Shown here one piece after another: positions 55,082 through 63,621 of a stretch of 64,000 bases of DNA. The stretch's first letter is position 1. Each line of letters begins with the position of its first letter. This DNA comes from Sulfitobacter sp. M05 (GTDB lineage: Bacteria > Pseudomonadota > Alphaproteobacteria > Rhodobacterales > Rhodobacteraceae): assembly GCF_029285175.1 (NCBI RefSeq), contig NZ_JABEDH010000005.1:62001-126000 (forward strand), read 5' to 3'. The notes below the pieces were generated by a model. It searched no databases and had not been told where the DNA came from. It was given only the letters and a program-made list of their open reading frames with translations. Made by a program: the position numbers and the translations under genes.

Positions 55082-55097
55082 TCCATCCATATGTTAA

Positions 55098-55119
55098 TTT
55101 TGACGATATGATGTCAAAA
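55098..55119 (+). promoter_or_regulatory. inverted repeat TTTTGAC-N8-GTCAAAA overlapping a -35 box
   Basis: Perfect 7-bp arms. The left arm holds TTGACG (55100-55105), and GGTAAT (55124-55129) lies 18 bases on, so the repeat would cover a -35 element. It sits 62 bases upstream of the GNAT-like start. Likely an operator for the nearby regulator. Confidence 0.5.
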
Positions 55120-55181
55120 GTCGGGTAATTGTTGGGCAATTGAATTAACCTTTCATCAGCATTTGTGAAAGGATCGAAACA

Positions 55182-55898
55182 ATGACTCTTCAATTCCCCC
55201 GCGACGCAGCACCATTTATCGCAACGAGCCGCGACATATTGCGTGCGCATGGCATTGAGGTAACCATAGGTAGTAATTTCGAGGAATACAGTGCGATCAT
55301 CAAAACCGAGCGCAAGGTGCAGAACCTCGGTGCGCCATTCGACTATGAGCAGTTCGACCTGAAGGAGAATCACGCGTTCTGGCTGACCGGGCGCAACGCC
55401 GAGGGTGACTTAATTCACACACAAGCGGCCAAACGGGTGCCGCTGAAAGGCAAGACGCTGGCCGGATATCTGCTGAACCACTTCCGTGATTTTCCGCCGC
55501 CGATCCCCGGCGTCGACTTCGAACGCTCGCGGTACCGTGCGACCCCGGGAGCGCATCGCATTCTGGGTAATGTGGTCTATCATGGCGAGGTCTGGATGGC
55601 CCCCGAAGAGGGGCGGTATCGCGGCTCTGGCCTGTCCACGGTTCTGGCGCGCACAGGGCTCTACGAGGTTATGCGCCGCTGGAATGCTGACTACATCTAT
55701 GGCTTCATGCTGCGTCAGGTGGCCTTCAAGGGCTTCGCAGAGCGCATGGGGTACATGCACAACGAGCCGGGCACGCTGCACTGGCATGTCGCCGGGCGTG
55801 ATCACCCACTTGAGGCCTTCCTGACCTATCTCAGTCAGGAAGAGGCGCGCTATCTGCTGGATATCCCGGTCGAAGACGTGATGTTTCAGGCAGCATAG
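55182..55898 (+). CDS. GNAT-like protein of unknown function
   Basis: 238 residues. Residues about 125-200 read like a GNAT core: GNVVYHGEVWMAPEEGRYRGSGLSTVLARTGLYEVMRRWNADYIYGFMLRQVAFKGFAERMGYMH, with the R/Q-x-x-G-x-G/S acetyl-CoA loop as RYRGSGLS and the typical late FAERMGY. The N-terminal 120 residues have no match I know. AAGGATCG precedes the ATG. The substrate is unknown; an acyl transfer or signal-synthase role cannot be excluded. It probably answers to the LysR-like regulator beside it. Confidence 0.6.
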   Translation: MTLQFPRDAAPFIATSRDILRAHGIEVTIGSNFEEYSAIIKTERKVQNLGAPFDYEQFDLKENHAFWLTGRNAEGDLIHTQAAKRVPLKGKTLAGYLLNHFRDFPPPIPGVDFERSRYRATPGAHRILGNVVYHGEVWMAPEEGRYRGSGLSTVLARTGLYEVMRRWNADYIYGFMLRQVAFKGFAERMGYMHNEPGTLHWHVAGRDHPLEAFLTYLSQEEARYLLDIPVEDVMFQAA

Positions 55899-55907
55899 TA
55901 AAAACGA

Positions 55908-55941
55908 AAACGGGGCCGTTGAGAAATCAACAGCCCCGTTT
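55908..55941. terminator. bidirectional terminator between the GNAT-like gene and pckA
   Basis: AAACGGGGC and GCCCCGTTT (55908-55916 with 55933-55941) close a second stem GTTGA/TCAAC (918-922 with 927-931), with one internal mismatch and a GAAA tetraloop. A and T flanks allow use in both directions. Confidence 0.85.
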
Positions 55942-55958
55942 GCTTTGGTGTGATGGTC

Positions 55959-57557
55959 TTAGCCGATTGCGGCTGATTTCACATCATCGTCGATGAACGG
56001 CATGAAAGGCGCAAAGTTCTCAGAGAACATGCTGACCAGTTTGGCCGCCTGACGGTCATAGGCTTCTGGATTGTCCCAGGTGCGGCGTGGATCAAGCAGG
56101 ATGTCGGCGACACCGTCCACGGAGACCGGTACTTCGAACCCGAAATTCGCGTCCTTGCGATAGGTTACCTCTGCCAGATCACCCTCAAGGGCGGCGGTCA
56201 ACAGGGCGCGGGTTGCCTTGATCGGCATCCGGCTGCCTGTGCCATAGGCCCCGCCGGTCCAGCCGGTGTTGACCAGCCAGCAGGTTGCGCCATGCTGGGC
56301 AATCTTTTCGCGCAGCAGGTTGCCATAGACTTCAGGACGGCGTGGCATGAAAGGCGCGCCAAAGCAGGTCGAGAATGTTGGCTCGGGCTCGGTCACGCCG
56401 CGCTCTGTGCCGGCAACCTTGGAGGTAAAGCCGGACAGGAAGTGATACATCGCCTGTGCCGGTGTAAGTCGCGCGATGGGGGGCAAGACGCCAAAGGCAT
56501 CGCAGGTCAGCATGATGATGTTCTTGGGGTGACCGCCAACCGCTTTTTCCGATGCGTTGGAAATGTAGTGCAGCGGGTAGGCGCAGCGCATGTTTGCGGT
56601 CAGGCTGTCGTCGTCAAAATCCAGCTCTTTGGTTTCTGGATCAAACACCATGTTCTCGATCACGGTGCCGAACTTGCTGGTGGTGTCGTAAATTTCCGGC
56701 TCAGCCTCGCGGCTCAGGTTGATTGTTTTGGCATAACAGCCACCCTCAAAGTTGAATGTGCCGTTGTCGGACCAGCCGTGTTCGTCATCGCCGATCAGGG
56801 TGCGGTTAGGGTCCGCCGACAGGGTCGTCTTGCCGGTGCCGGACAGGCCAAAGAACACGGCCGTATCAACCGGATTGCCCGTGGCGTGGTTGGCAGAGCA
56901 ATGCATCGGCATGATGCCCTTTTCTGGCAACAGGTAGTTCAGCAGGCTAAAGACCGACTTCTTGTTCTCGCCAGCGTATTCGGTGCCGCCGATCAGGATC
57001 ATCTTGCGGTCAAAGTTCATCGCGATCACGGTTTCGGACCGGCAATCGTGTTTTGCCGGGTCTGCCTGAAAGCTGGGGCAGTTGATCACGGTGAAATCCG
57101 CAGTGAAATCGTCAAGGTCTTCGCGTTCCGGGCGTCGCAACATTGTACGGATGAACAGCCCGTGCCACGCCAGTTCGGTAACCATGCGGACGTTGATGGC
57201 ATGACGCGGGTCGGCCCCACCAACCAGATCCTGCACAAAATACTCTTTGCCCTGCATATGCGCGATCATGTCAGTATAAAGGGCGTCAAACCCTTCGGGA
57301 GACATTTCGGCGTTGTTTTCCCACCAGATCGTGTCAGTCACGCTGGGTGTCTTTACAACATGTTTGTCCTTCGGAGAGCGGCCAGTGAACTTGCCGGTTG
57401 TGACCAGAAAGGCACCACCGTTACCAAGTGTCCCTTCGCCACGCTTCAGCGCGGTCTCGACCAGCGCTGGCTCCATCAGGTTATAATAGACATCGCCCAG
57501 CCCTGTGATCTGTTGATCTTCAAGGCGGAACTGCGGGTTTACCCGTCCAAATGTCAT
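55959..57557 (-). CDS. pckA: phosphoenolpyruvate carboxykinase (ATP)
   Basis: 532 residues from [26 protein letters not shown] with AGGAGA before it. The longer frame to 57782 is unlike the family. Conserved blocks: [74 protein letters not shown] (kinase-type P-loop and metal site), [14 protein letters not shown] and [18 protein letters not shown]. It makes PEP from oxaloacetate. Divergent from chvI, which in related bacteria helps control it. Confidence 0.96.
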   Translation of the reverse strand: MTFGRVNPQFRLEDQQITGLGDVYYNLMEPALVETALKRGEGTLGNGGAFLVTTGKFTGRSPKDKHVVKTPSVTDTIWWENNAEMSPEGFDALYTDMIAHMQGKEYFVQDLVGGADPRHAINVRMVTELAWHGLFIRTMLRRPEREDLDDFTADFTVINCPSFQADPAKHDCRSETVIAMNFDRKMILIGGTEYAGENKKSVFSLLNYLLPEKGIMPMHCSANHATGNPVDTAVFFGLSGTGKTTLSADPNRTLIGDDEHGWSDNGTFNFEGGCYAKTINLSREAEPEIYDTTSKFGTVIENMVFDPETKELDFDDDSLTANMRCAYPLHYISNASEKAVGGHPKNIIMLTCDAFGVLPPIARLTPAQAMYHFLSGFTSKVAGTERGVTEPEPTFSTCFGAPFMPRRPEVYGNLLREKIAQHGATCWLVNTGWTGGAYGTGSRMPIKATRALLTAALEGDLAEVTYRKDANFGFEVPVSVDGVADILLDPRRTWDNPEAYDRQAAKLVSMFSENFAPFMPFIDDDVKSAAIG

Positions 57558-57917
57558 GCAAATTCTCCTGTAGGCGCATAATATGACGGCACAGAGCAGA
57601 CGTGAGCGCCCGACCCGGCCGCGACCCTTGCGGGCCATATCGCGCCTCTTAGCACGAGGGTTTGCGCAATGAACAGACGAGCGGAGGGAGTTAGCGCCAT
57701 CATGCCAAACTTTGCCGTCAGAGCGCGACGTCACGGCAATCTTGCATGTCGAATCCGGTGAAAAGTGCGGCAATTTAGCCATTCCTAACCAAATTATGGC
57801 GGAAATGTGTCCGGCAAGCAGAGTGATTCGAAGTTAGAGATTGATTCGGGAGGGAAAAATGACGATCAATGTCACAAAACAAAAAAGCAAATATTGAGCA
57901 GTACAAGGAAACAGGCA
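57558..57917. other. 360-base divergent region between pckA and chvI
   Basis: Shared control region. Nothing coding is convincing in it: the frames that extend pckA or chvI into it do not resemble the families. It has a moderately AT-rich stretch near 57780-57880 close to chvI. No clear operator was recognised. Confidence 0.55.
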
Positions 57918-58619
57918 ATGTCAAAAATTGCATTGGTGGATGACGACAGGAATATCCTGACGTCCGTATCGATGACTCTTGAAGCCGAAGGTTTCGAGGT
58001 GGAAACTTACAACGATGGTCAGGCCGCGCTGGACGCGTTCAACAAAAAGCTGCCCGACATGGCCGTGCTGGACATCAAGATGCCGCGCATGGACGGAATG
58101 GATTTGTTGCAGCGCCTGCGCCAGAAAACCGCAATGCCGGTGATCTTTCTGACGTCCAAGGATGACGAGATTGACGAGGTGCTGGGGCTGCGGATGGGCG
58201 CGGACGATTACGTCAAGAAGCCGTTTAGTCAGCGTTTGCTGGTCGAGCGTATCCGCGCATTGCTGCGCCGTCAGGACGCGGTCGAGACCGGCGAGGTCGG
58301 GGATACCGAAGAAACCAAAGTGATGGACCGCGGTGATCTCAAGATGGACCCCCTGCGCCATGCGGTGACATGGAAGGGCAAGGACGTTTCCCTGACCGTC
58401 ACTGAATTCCTGTTGTTGCAGGCGCTTGCCCAACGTCCCGGTTTTGTTAAGTCGCGCGACCAGTTGATGGACGTTGCCTATGACGATCAGGTCTATGTGG
58501 ATGACCGCACCATCGACAGCCATATCAAGCGTCTGCGCAAGAAGATGCGCACAGCGGATGATGAGTTCTCCGCAATTGAGACGCTTTATGGTATCGGTTA
58601 CAGATACAACGAAGAGTGA
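57918..58619 (+). CDS. chvI: response regulator ChvI
   Basis: 233 residues from [17 protein letters not shown], with AAGGAA before it. Receiver: D8-D10 acidic pocket, phospho-acceptor D52 in [29 protein letters not shown]; OmpR-type winged helix at the C-terminus ([77 protein letters not shown]). Partner ChvG follows 9 bases later. ChvIG controls envelope and acid responses in alphaproteobacteria. Confidence 0.94.
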   Translation: MSKIALVDDDRNILTSVSMTLEAEGFEVETYNDGQAALDAFNKKLPDMAVLDIKMPRMDGMDLLQRLRQKTAMPVIFLTSKDDEIDEVLGLRMGADDYVKKPFSQRLLVERIRALLRRQDAVETGEVGDTEETKVMDRGDLKMDPLRHAVTWKGKDVSLTVTEFLLLQALAQRPGFVKSRDQLMDVAYDDQVYVDDRTIDSHIKRLRKKMRTADDEFSAIETLYGIGYRYNEE

Positions 58620-58628
58620 TCTGATCCG

Positions 58629-60344
58629 GTGGCGATTGCCGAAAGGAATTTTGTGCGTGATCTAAGCACACCAGCGCGGGATGGCGATGTTGTTCTGGGC
58701 GACGATTGGGTCGCGCCGGACAATACCGGTTCCGATGAAATGCGCGTCCGCCGGGAACGGCGGGGGTGGTTTTCGCTGCGTGGCTCGCCGCTCACGCGCA
58801 AGATCATTACCTTTAACCTGATTGCATTGAATATTCTCGTGGCGGGTATTCTCTATCTGAATTCGTCACGCGATTCCCTGGCCGTACAACGGGCGGCGGG
58901 GCTGGTCTCCGAAGCGGAGCTTATCGCGGATGTGATTGAGGCCGGGCTGCCAAAGGACGCAGCCGTTGATCTGGCCACCGGCGTTGACGTCGCCGCCGTT
59001 CTTGATGGCATTGATTTGCGCAGTGGCATTGATGTTTTTGTGTATGACACATCCGAAACCCTGCTGGCCCGATCCAAGGGAGAGCTTGCCCTTGGATCAT
59101 GGGACGATCCCGGTTCCCACGGCCGCACTGTCCTTACCGACGGGCTGAACTGGATTTGGGAACAGCTTACCGGTCTGATCGGCGCGTCAGAGCCACGCAC
59201 TGTCCTGCCGCTGACCGAGCAATTCAAGCCGTTGGTCGCCAAAAGCCTGCAAAGTGGTCCGCGCATCGAGGAAACACTTGATGGCGAAGGGGGCACCCTT
59301 TTCACCGTGATGACCCCGATCACCCAGAACGGCACCAGCATCGGTGTGGTTGCGATTGCCTCGGCTGCTGGCGAAATCGACAAACTTGTGCGCGGCGAAC
59401 GCGAACGTGTATTGCAGATGTTTGTCATCGCAACCCTTGTTTCTGTGGGGCTCAGCCTTGTCTTGGCCTCGACCATCGCCAACCCGCTGGCCGATCTTGC
59501 CGCTGCCGCTGAGCTGGGCCGTGACAAGGATGCCCGCAAGGTGAACCCGGGCCGTATCCGTATCCCCGATCTGACCGCCCGTCCTGATGAAATCGGGCGT
59601 CTGTCCGGGGCTCTGCGCGGCATGGTGTCCGCGCTTTACAACCGGATCGACGGCAACGAACAATTTGCCGCTGACGTGTCTCACGAGATCAAAAACCCGC
59701 TGGCCTCGCTGCGCTCTGCGGTGGGGACGTTGCGCATGGTGAAACGCGACGACCAACGCGAAAAACTGTTGGATGTCATCGACCACGATGTGCGCCGCCT
59801 AGACCGCCTAGTCAGCGATATTTCCAACGCGTCACGGCTTGATGCCGAGTTGGTGAAGGAAGAAGAAGAAGAATTCGACCTGCTGAATATGGTGGCAAAC
59901 CTTGGCCAGTATCTGGGGGAAGATGCCAGAAAAAAAGGTATCGATTTCATCACCGATTTGCCTGAGGAGCCGATTACTGTGCTGGGCTTGGAGGCGCGTC
60001 TGGCGCAGGTGTTTGTCAACTTGATCACCAATGCGATTTCCTTTTGCGAAGACGGTGATGCGATCCGCGTTTGGGCGCGTAAACGGGAAAACCGTGTCCT
60101 TGTGGTAGTCGAGGACACCGGCCCCGGCATTCCCGAACAATCCTTAGCCAAGGTGTTCAAACGGTTCTATTCCCAACGCCCGGATGAGCATTTCGGCAAT
60201 AACTCGGGCCTTGGTCTGGCGATTTCGAAACAGATCGTAGAGGCCCATGGCGGCGTGATTTGGGCCGAAAATATTCGCCCCACCGAGGCCGACATCACCT
60301 CTGATCCGCTTGGCGCGCGGTTTGTGGTCGGCCTGCCTACCTGA
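58629..60344 (+). CDS. chvG: sensor histidine kinase ChvG
   Basis: 571 residues from a GTG. An unusual cytoplasmic N-terminus of about 55 residues leads to the first membrane segment (ITFNLIALNILVAGILYL), a periplasmic sensor domain, a second segment (MFVIATLVSVGLSLVLASTIANPL) with HAMP, then DHp with FAADVSHEIKNPLASLRSAVGTLR (phospho-His in SHEIKNP) and the ATPase boxes NLITNAI, VEDTGPGIP and GLGLAI. In relatives ExoR holds this kinase in check; exoR is not in the window. Confidence 0.94.
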   Translation: MAIAERNFVRDLSTPARDGDVVLGDDWVAPDNTGSDEMRVRRERRGWFSLRGSPLTRKIITFNLIALNILVAGILYLNSSRDSLAVQRAAGLVSEAELIADVIEAGLPKDAAVDLATGVDVAAVLDGIDLRSGIDVFVYDTSETLLARSKGELALGSWDDPGSHGRTVLTDGLNWIWEQLTGLIGASEPRTVLPLTEQFKPLVAKSLQSGPRIEETLDGEGGTLFTVMTPITQNGTSIGVVAIASAAGEIDKLVRGERERVLQMFVIATLVSVGLSLVLASTIANPLADLAAAAELGRDKDARKVNPGRIRIPDLTARPDEIGRLSGALRGMVSALYNRIDGNEQFAADVSHEIKNPLASLRSAVGTLRMVKRDDQREKLLDVIDHDVRRLDRLVSDISNASRLDAELVKEEEEEFDLLNMVANLGQYLGEDARKKGIDFITDLPEEPITVLGLEARLAQVFVNLITNAISFCEDGDAIRVWARKRENRVLVVVEDTGPGIPEQSLAKVFKRFYSQRPDEHFGNNSGLGLAISKQIVEAHGGVIWAENIRPTEADITSDPLGARFVVGLPT

Positions 60345-60347
60345 GGC

Positions 60348-60785
60348 ATGTCGATACAGGCCCCTTCAACCACAATTCATGCAACCAGCGTCTGTCTGGA
60401 CGGGCGCGCCCTGTTGATCTGCGGCGACAGTGGCACGGGCAAGTCGGCGCTGGCCCTGCAATTGGTCGCCCTCGGGGCCAAACTGCTTGCGGACGACCGC
60501 ACCACACTTGACCTTGTCGATAACAGGCTACACGCCCGCTGCCCGCCCGCCATTTCGGGACTGATCGAGGCGCGGGGCGTTGGAATACTGCGTCTTCCAG
60601 CGGCAGACCCGGCCGCGGTGACGCTGGCCGTCGATCTGAACAGATCCGAAACCGCGCGCCTGCCCGCCCCCCACAGCACCAGCTTTCTGGGTACTGCGCT
60701 GCCCTGCCTCTGGGGCGCTTCCGGGTCACATTTTCCGGCTGCCGTCTTGCATTGCCTGCGCCATGGGATAAGTCACAATGTATGA
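60348..60785 (+). CDS. hprK: HPr kinase/phosphorylase, short alphaproteobacterial form
   Basis: 145 residues, under half the length of Firmicutes HprK; only the kinase core remains. P-loop GDSGTGKS at 26-33 and the HprK-specific LALQLVALGAKLLADD and RGVGILRLP motifs are present. It phosphorylates HPr on Ser46. Overlaps rapZ by 4 bases. Confidence 0.9.
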   Translation: MSIQAPSTTIHATSVCLDGRALLICGDSGTGKSALALQLVALGAKLLADDRTTLDLVDNRLHARCPPAISGLIEARGVGILRLPAADPAAVTLAVDLNRSETARLPAPHSTSFLGTALPCLWGASGSHFPAAVLHCLRHGISHNV

Positions 60786-61699
60786 GCGATTTCACGCCTT
60801 CATCCACCGCCCCGTTTCCCTTGCCGAAACGCCGCATCGTGCTGGTGACCGGCCCCTCGGGCGCGGGCCGTTCCTCGTCTCTCAAGGTGCTTGAGGACGC
60901 CGGTTTCGAAGCCATCGACAACCTGCCAATTCGTCTCTTGCCTGCCTTGCTGGACGGCGCGGGGCAGGAACGCTCAGTTGCGCTGGGTATTGACGCGCGA
61001 ACCCGGGATTTCTCGTCCAGTGCGCTGATTGATCTTCTGGGCCAACTCGCCGCCCGCGACGACCTAAGCGCTGAACTGCTCTACCTTGATTGTGCGGCGG
61101 ATGTTCTGTTACGGCGTTTTTCGGAAACCCGTCGCAGACACCCTTTGGCCGGGGGCGGGCCGCCGGTTGTGGGGATTGAGCGCGAACAAGATCTGCTGCG
61201 TCCCCTGCGCGCCCGCGCGGATGTATTGATCGACACCACCGGTTTGACCATTCACGAACTGCGCAACGAGGTCGAACATTGGTTCTCCCCCGGCGGGCAA
61301 CACTTTCTTACCATTTCCGTGCAATCCTTCTCTTATAAACGCGGGCTGCCGCGGTCGATTGACATGGTCTATGACTGCCGTTTCTTGCGAAATCCCTATT
61401 GGGAACCTGCGCTGCGTGCGGCCAACGGACTGGACCCACGCGTGGCGACCTATGTCGGACAGGACCCCCGGTTTGATGCTTTTGCGGATCAGGTTTTCGG
61501 GCTCAGTGAACTTTTGTTGCCGGCCTATAAACAGGAAGGCAAATCCAATATTTCCATTGCCTTCGGTTGCACGGGCGGGCAACACCGGTCTGTGACATTG
61601 GCAGAAGATCACGCAAAGCGGCTTGCACAGTTGGGCTGGCAGGTGTCAATAAGGCATCGAGAGCTTGATCGGCAGAACGAAGTGAAGGCACAGATGTGA
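60782..61699 (+). CDS. rapZ: RNase adapter protein RapZ
   Basis: 305 residues from MSDFTPSSTAP. The Walker A position is GPSGAGRS (24-31): Arg30 stands where Lys is usual. The remaining RapZ marks are EAIDNLPIRLLP, FAFGCTGGQHRSV-like SIAFGCTGGQHRSVTLAEDHAKRL, and SFSYKRGLPRSIDMVYDCRFLRNPYWEPALR. It links cell-wall sugar sensing to small-RNA decay in enterics; the target here is unknown. Confidence 0.93.
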   Translation: MSDFTPSSTAPFPLPKRRIVLVTGPSGAGRSSSLKVLEDAGFEAIDNLPIRLLPALLDGAGQERSVALGIDARTRDFSSSALIDLLGQLAARDDLSAELLYLDCAADVLLRRFSETRRRHPLAGGGPPVVGIEREQDLLRPLRARADVLIDTTGLTIHELRNEVEHWFSPGGQHFLTISVQSFSYKRGLPRSIDMVYDCRFLRNPYWEPALRAANGLDPRVATYVGQDPRFDAFADQVFGLSELLLPAYKQEGKSNISIAFGCTGGQHRSVTLAEDHAKRLAQLGWQVSIRHRELDRQNEVKAQM

Positions 61700-62088
61700 T
61701 TGGTATCGTGATTGTTGCACATGGCGGTTTAGCGCAGGAATATCTTGCGGCGATTGAACATGTTGTGGGGTCGCAAAACGGTATGCGGGCCATTGCCATC
61801 CAGGCCGACCATGACCGCGCCGTCAAACAGGACGAGATATGCGGCGCTGCTGATGCCGTTGATCAAGGGGCTGGTGTGGTCATCGTCACCGATCTTTTCG
61901 GCGGCTCCCCTTCCAACCTATCCTTGCGGGCCTGCCAGCCAGACAACCGGCGTATCATTTACGGTGCAAATCTGCCGATGCTGATCAAACTGGCAAAGTC
62001 ACGCCAGATGGACGTGCCCGACGCCGTGCGCGCCGCTCTTGAGGCGGGTAAGAAATACATCGACAGCCAGAATGTCAGCACCTCCTAA
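61696..62088 (+). CDS. PTS mannose-type EIIA domain protein
   Basis: 130 residues from a GTG overlapping the rapZ stop (GTGA). Phospho-His9 in IVIVAHGGLAQEYLAAIEHVVG; VIVTDLFGGSPSNLSL completes the EIIA-Man signature. No IIB/IIC/IID genes are present, so it has a regulatory role, as in other alphaproteobacteria. Confidence 0.92.
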   Translation: MIGIVIVAHGGLAQEYLAAIEHVVGSQNGMRAIAIQADHDRAVKQDEICGAADAVDQGAGVVIVTDLFGGSPSNLSLRACQPDNRRIIYGANLPMLIKLAKSRQMDVPDAVRAALEAGKKYIDSQNVSTS

Positions 62089-62100
62089 AGGCACGATTAA

Positions 62101-62370
62101 ATGACCCAGATTTCCCTAGAGATTGTAAACATCAAGGGCCTGCACGCGCGGGCCTCGGCCAAATTGGTCGAAGTGGTGGAGGCATTTGATGCCCGTGCCG
62201 AGGTCAGCAAGGATGGCATGTCTGCATCAGGTGACAGCATCATGGGGCTTTTAATGTTGGCAGCGGCCTGCGGAAGCACTATTGAAGTTGTCACTTCCGG
62301 CCCGGATGAGGTGCCTCTGGCCGAGGCATTGACCGCGCTGGTGGCAGATAAGTTCGGCGAGGGCGACTGA
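62101..62370 (+). CDS. ptsH: phosphocarrier protein HPr
   Basis: 89 residues with phospho-His15 in IKGLHARASAKLVEV and Ser46 in SGDSIMGLLML, the site of HprK. It receives phosphate from enzyme I (not in the window) and passes it to EIIA. Spacing to EIIA is 12 bases. Confidence 0.94.
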   Translation: MTQISLEIVNIKGLHARASAKLVEVVEAFDARAEVSKDGMSASGDSIMGLLMLAAACGSTIEVVTSGPDEVPLAEALTALVADKFGEGD

Positions 62371-62394
62371 CGTCCGCATATGGACCTGTAAAGG

Positions 62395-63294
62395 GTGACT
62401 GTCTTGGCAAATGACGTACAGCTGGTAACGGATGACACAGGTGTCGCGCAGACAGGAACCGATGCGGCGGCGGTGAAATACGACCGCAGCAGCCTGTCTT
62501 ATGCCTCTACTTTCGATGATCCCATCAAAGCGCGCATCATCAGCGCCATTGAGCTGCTGACTGGCAAGCTGACGATCCTGCGGCTGGTGCGCAAGTTCGA
62601 ACGCGACGGTGCCCCCACCGGGCAGGCCTTCTGGCGGGGCGCACTGGACACCATGGGTATTGACCTTACTACACCACAGGCCCAGCTGGATCGCATCCCA
62701 AAAGAAGGCCCCGTCGTTGTGGTCGCCAACCATCCGCATGGCATGGTGGACGGGATGATATTCGCTGACCTGATTGGCCGTGTGCGCCCGGATTATCGCA
62801 TCCTGACACGCTCCCTGCTGACCTCCATCGACGAGGTCGCAGGCAGTTTTATGATTCCGGTGCCCTTTCCCCATGACCCCGACGCGCAACGCAAAGGCGT
62901 TGAAATGCGGGCCAATGCGATGAAACACCTTAAGGAGGGCGGTGTTGTCGCGCTGTTCCCCTCCGGGGTTGTTGCGGCCTCGGACACATGGTGGGGCTCG
63001 GCCGTCGAAGCGGAATGGAACGTCTTCACCGCCAAGATGATCCGCCGCTCTGGGGCCACCGTGGTGCCGATGAAATTCCCCGGGCAAAACAGCCGCGCTT
63101 ATCAGATTGCCAATAAGCTCAGCCCGATGTTGCGTCAGGGCCTGTTGCTGCACGAGATTGTCCACGCCTGCAACAAACCTCAGGGGCCGATCGTTGGCCA
63201 CCCGATACCGCAGTCCGAGATCGAAGAGCGGGCCAATGATCCGCGCGGCTTTATGGCTTGGTTGCGGGCGCATACCTTGGGGCTGAAAGATTAA
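62395..63294 (+). CDS. lysophospholipid acyltransferase-family protein
   Basis: 299 residues. The acyltransferase signature is NHPHGMVDGMIFADLI, followed by LLTSIDEVAGSFMIPVPFPHD and ALFPSGVVAASDTWWG. This matches the NHPxGxxDG branch (OlsA/hemolysin-like acyltransferases). The frame opens at a GTG but its AAGG is too close; the TTG at 62404 lies 9 bases after AAGG and may be the true start. Acts at the inner membrane on lipid or ornithine-lipid precursors; not settled. Confidence 0.82.
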   Translation: MTVLANDVQLVTDDTGVAQTGTDAAAVKYDRSSLSYASTFDDPIKARIISAIELLTGKLTILRLVRKFERDGAPTGQAFWRGALDTMGIDLTTPQAQLDRIPKEGPVVVVANHPHGMVDGMIFADLIGRVRPDYRILTRSLLTSIDEVAGSFMIPVPFPHDPDAQRKGVEMRANAMKHLKEGGVVALFPSGVVAASDTWWGSAVEAEWNVFTAKMIRRSGATVVPMKFPGQNSRAYQIANKLSPMLRQGLLLHEIVHACNKPQGPIVGHPIPQSEIEERANDPRGFMAWLRAHTLGLKD

Positions 63295-63621
63295 AGCGTC
63301 CAGCCTTTAACCAGAAGTATTTCATAGCACCAATGCCCCGAGAACACGCAGCGTGGCAGGATCATGGGGGCCTGACCTTAAACCAGCCACCAGTCTCCCC
63401 TCTTTTTGGCCTTAAATACTGTCCGCACTCACCAACGCCCACCGCTCGCCTGCGTGGGCCGAATTCTCGCGCGCCTCATCCCCGCGACCTTAACCTTAAT
63501 GGTGACCTGCCAGTTTTCCGTCAGGCATGGCGTTTTCGAACATTGGTGAGGCGCGATGCATCAGGTCTAGGGCCAGACGCATTGGGGAATGCTTCCGGCC
63601 TTAGATATTTCGATACCCACG
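63295..63621. other. 327-base convergent intergenic region
   Basis: Holds the second family A repeat at 63337-63369. The rest (63370-63621) has no gene that I can support; an open frame crosses it but has no family resemblance and shares only the repeat-encoded HAAWQ peptide with the copy near 49990. No terminator hairpin with a T-run is clear. Confidence 0.5.
63337..63369 (+). repeat. dispersed intergenic repeat, family A copy 2
   Basis: 28 of 33 bases identical to 49979-50011, same orientation, 43 bases after the acyltransferase stop in a convergent gap. Confidence 0.6.

Noticed and set aside
57558..57917. Longer versions of pckA (to 57782) and chvI (from 57807)
   Set aside because: Extra residues do not resemble either family, and good ribosome binding sites precede the shorter starts.
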